This document shows, in pieces, positions 63,493 to 64,000 of a stretch of DNA of 64,000 nt. Under the pieces are notes generated by a model that was given only the letters and a program-made list of their open reading frames with translations, searched no databases and was not told the origin of the DNA. This DNA comes from Paraburkholderia humisilvae (GTDB lineage: Bacteria; Pseudomonadota; Gammaproteobacteria; Burkholderiales; Burkholderiaceae), in assembly GCF_902859855.1 (NCBI RefSeq), contig NZ_CADIKH010000012.1, positions 62,001 through 126,000 on the forward strand, read 5' to 3'. A program made the translations under genes and the position numbers. The first letter of the stretch is position 1. Every line of letters starts with the position of its first letter.

Positions 63493-64000
63493 ATGACGGA
63501 CCCAGTTCATCCGGAGAGTTCTCTCCAGGCCGCCTTTCTGCGGCACGACGCAACCCTCGCGCCGTCGAACCGCATGCCCGGCGACGACGACAGCGCCGTC
63601 TACCGCACGCTACTGGAATCAACCAAGGCCATTCCGTGGAAGATCGACTGGGCGACGATGGAATTCGCCTATATCGGGCCGCAAATCGAAGCGCTGCTGG
63701 GCTGGGCTCCGTCGACATGGAAAACGGTCAACGACTGGGCCGAGCGCATGCATCCGGACGATCGCGAGGCCGTGGTCAATTTTTGTGTCGCGCAATCGAA
63801 GGCCGGCACGGATCACGAAGCCGATTATCGCGCCCTCACGCGCGACGGCGGCTACGTGTGGCTGCGAGACGTGGTGCACGTGGTGCGCAACGACAACGGC
63901 GACGTGGAAGCGCTAATCGGATTCATGTTCGACATCAGTGAACGCAAGCGTACCGAAGAAAAGCTCGCTCAACTGCAACGAGAACTCGAACACCTGTCGT
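63493..64000 (+). CDS. PAS-domain signalling protein, partial (3' end outside window)
   Basis: The first 169 residues of a sensor protein. After a ~35-residue lead, one PAS domain (about residues 38-155) shows DWATMEFAYIGPQIEALLGW, MHPDDREAVVNF, EADYRALTRDGGYVWLRD and the PAC end GFMFDISERKRTEEKL. A coiled linker (EEKLAQLQRELEHLS) then enters an output domain outside the window, most often a histidine kinase, GGDEF or GGDEF-EAL module. GGAAG precedes the ATG at 63493. The output cannot be judged here, though an EAL enzyme is encoded 3.5 kb away. Confidence 0.88.
   Translation, partial: MTDPVHPESSLQAAFLRHDATLAPSNRMPGDDDSAVYRTLLESTKAIPWKIDWATMEFAYIGPQIEALLGWAPSTWKTVNDWAERMHPDDREAVVNFCVAQSKAGTDHEADYRALTRDGGYVWLRDVVHVVRNDNGDVEALIGFMFDISERKRTEEKLAQLQRELEHLS

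Overview
The window looks like a high-GC chromosome or megaplasmid segment of a soil or plant-associated betaproteobacterium of the Burkholderiales, most likely Paraburkholderia, Caballeronia or Burkholderia. This rests on the liuABCD leucine operon, the DUF2844/DUF3443 pair, the H-NS-like protein with TW(T/S)GH motifs, and the many LysR/TetR/GlxA regulators beside small catabolic clusters. The genus is inferred, not shown. I see no tRNA, rRNA, CRISPR array or intact insertion sequence.

Layout. 1-4.5 kb (minus): leucine/isovalerate catabolism liuA-liuB-liuC-liuD (liuD runs off the left edge), divergent from a TetR regulator, with two matching palindromes between them. 5.7-6.8 kb: a tartrate/D-malate-type dehydrogenase. 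6.8-15.5 kb: a putrescine module (puuC-, puuD-, puuA-, aminotransferase- and puuB-like genes), interrupted by an unrelated effector-like gene of repeated modules plus a coiled coil. 16-19.6 kb: an H-NS-family gene with a duplicated DNA-binding motif, decayed DNA with a LysR remnant, and an S53 (sedolisin) peptidase. 19.7-22.5 kb: cytochrome P450, VOC protein and a DUF4863 (hydroxylaminobenzoate-lyase-like) gene. 22.4-27.8 kb (minus): a 1500-residue protein of about 23 lectin/sialidase-like propeller repeats and a DUF1906 glycoside-hydrolase-like protein.

28.3-35.9 kb: isochorismatase-fold hydrolase with its TetR regulator, a lone ilvC, then a Rieske oxygenase, its PDR-type reductase and a class II aldolase/decarboxylase, divergent from a LysR gene. 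36.2-41.4 kb: a sulfonate-type set with a flavin monooxygenase, a second class II aldolase and three SsuA-like binding proteins but no permease or ATPase. 41.4-43.2 kb: an SDR and a maleate-isomerase-like protein. 43.5-45.3 kb: an exported pair, a DUF3443 lipoprotein with pepsin-like DTGS/DSGS motifs and a DUF2844 protein. 45.9-53 kb: LysR, an ECF-like sigma factor, MarR plus a DHA2 efflux pump, a GlxA regulator, MAPEG, a cysteine-synthase-like enzyme and a GNAT. 53.3-58.1 kb: a ribose-type sugar ABC transporter with two permeases. 58.1-60 kb: an EAL phosphodiesterase overlapping a small lipoprotein gene. 60.3-64 kb: an exported amidohydrolase, an NHL-type propeller protein and the start of a PAS sensor.

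Together the genes describe a nutritional generalist: amino-acid, polyamine, aromatic and sulfonate catabolism under local regulators, mixed with exported proteins of unknown role. The best candidates for undescribed biology are the 22.4-27.8 kb propeller/DUF1906 pair, the pepsin-like DUF3443/DUF2844 pair, the modular gene inside the putrescine cluster, and a diverged element of about 135 bp present at 16.8 kb and 45.4 kb.
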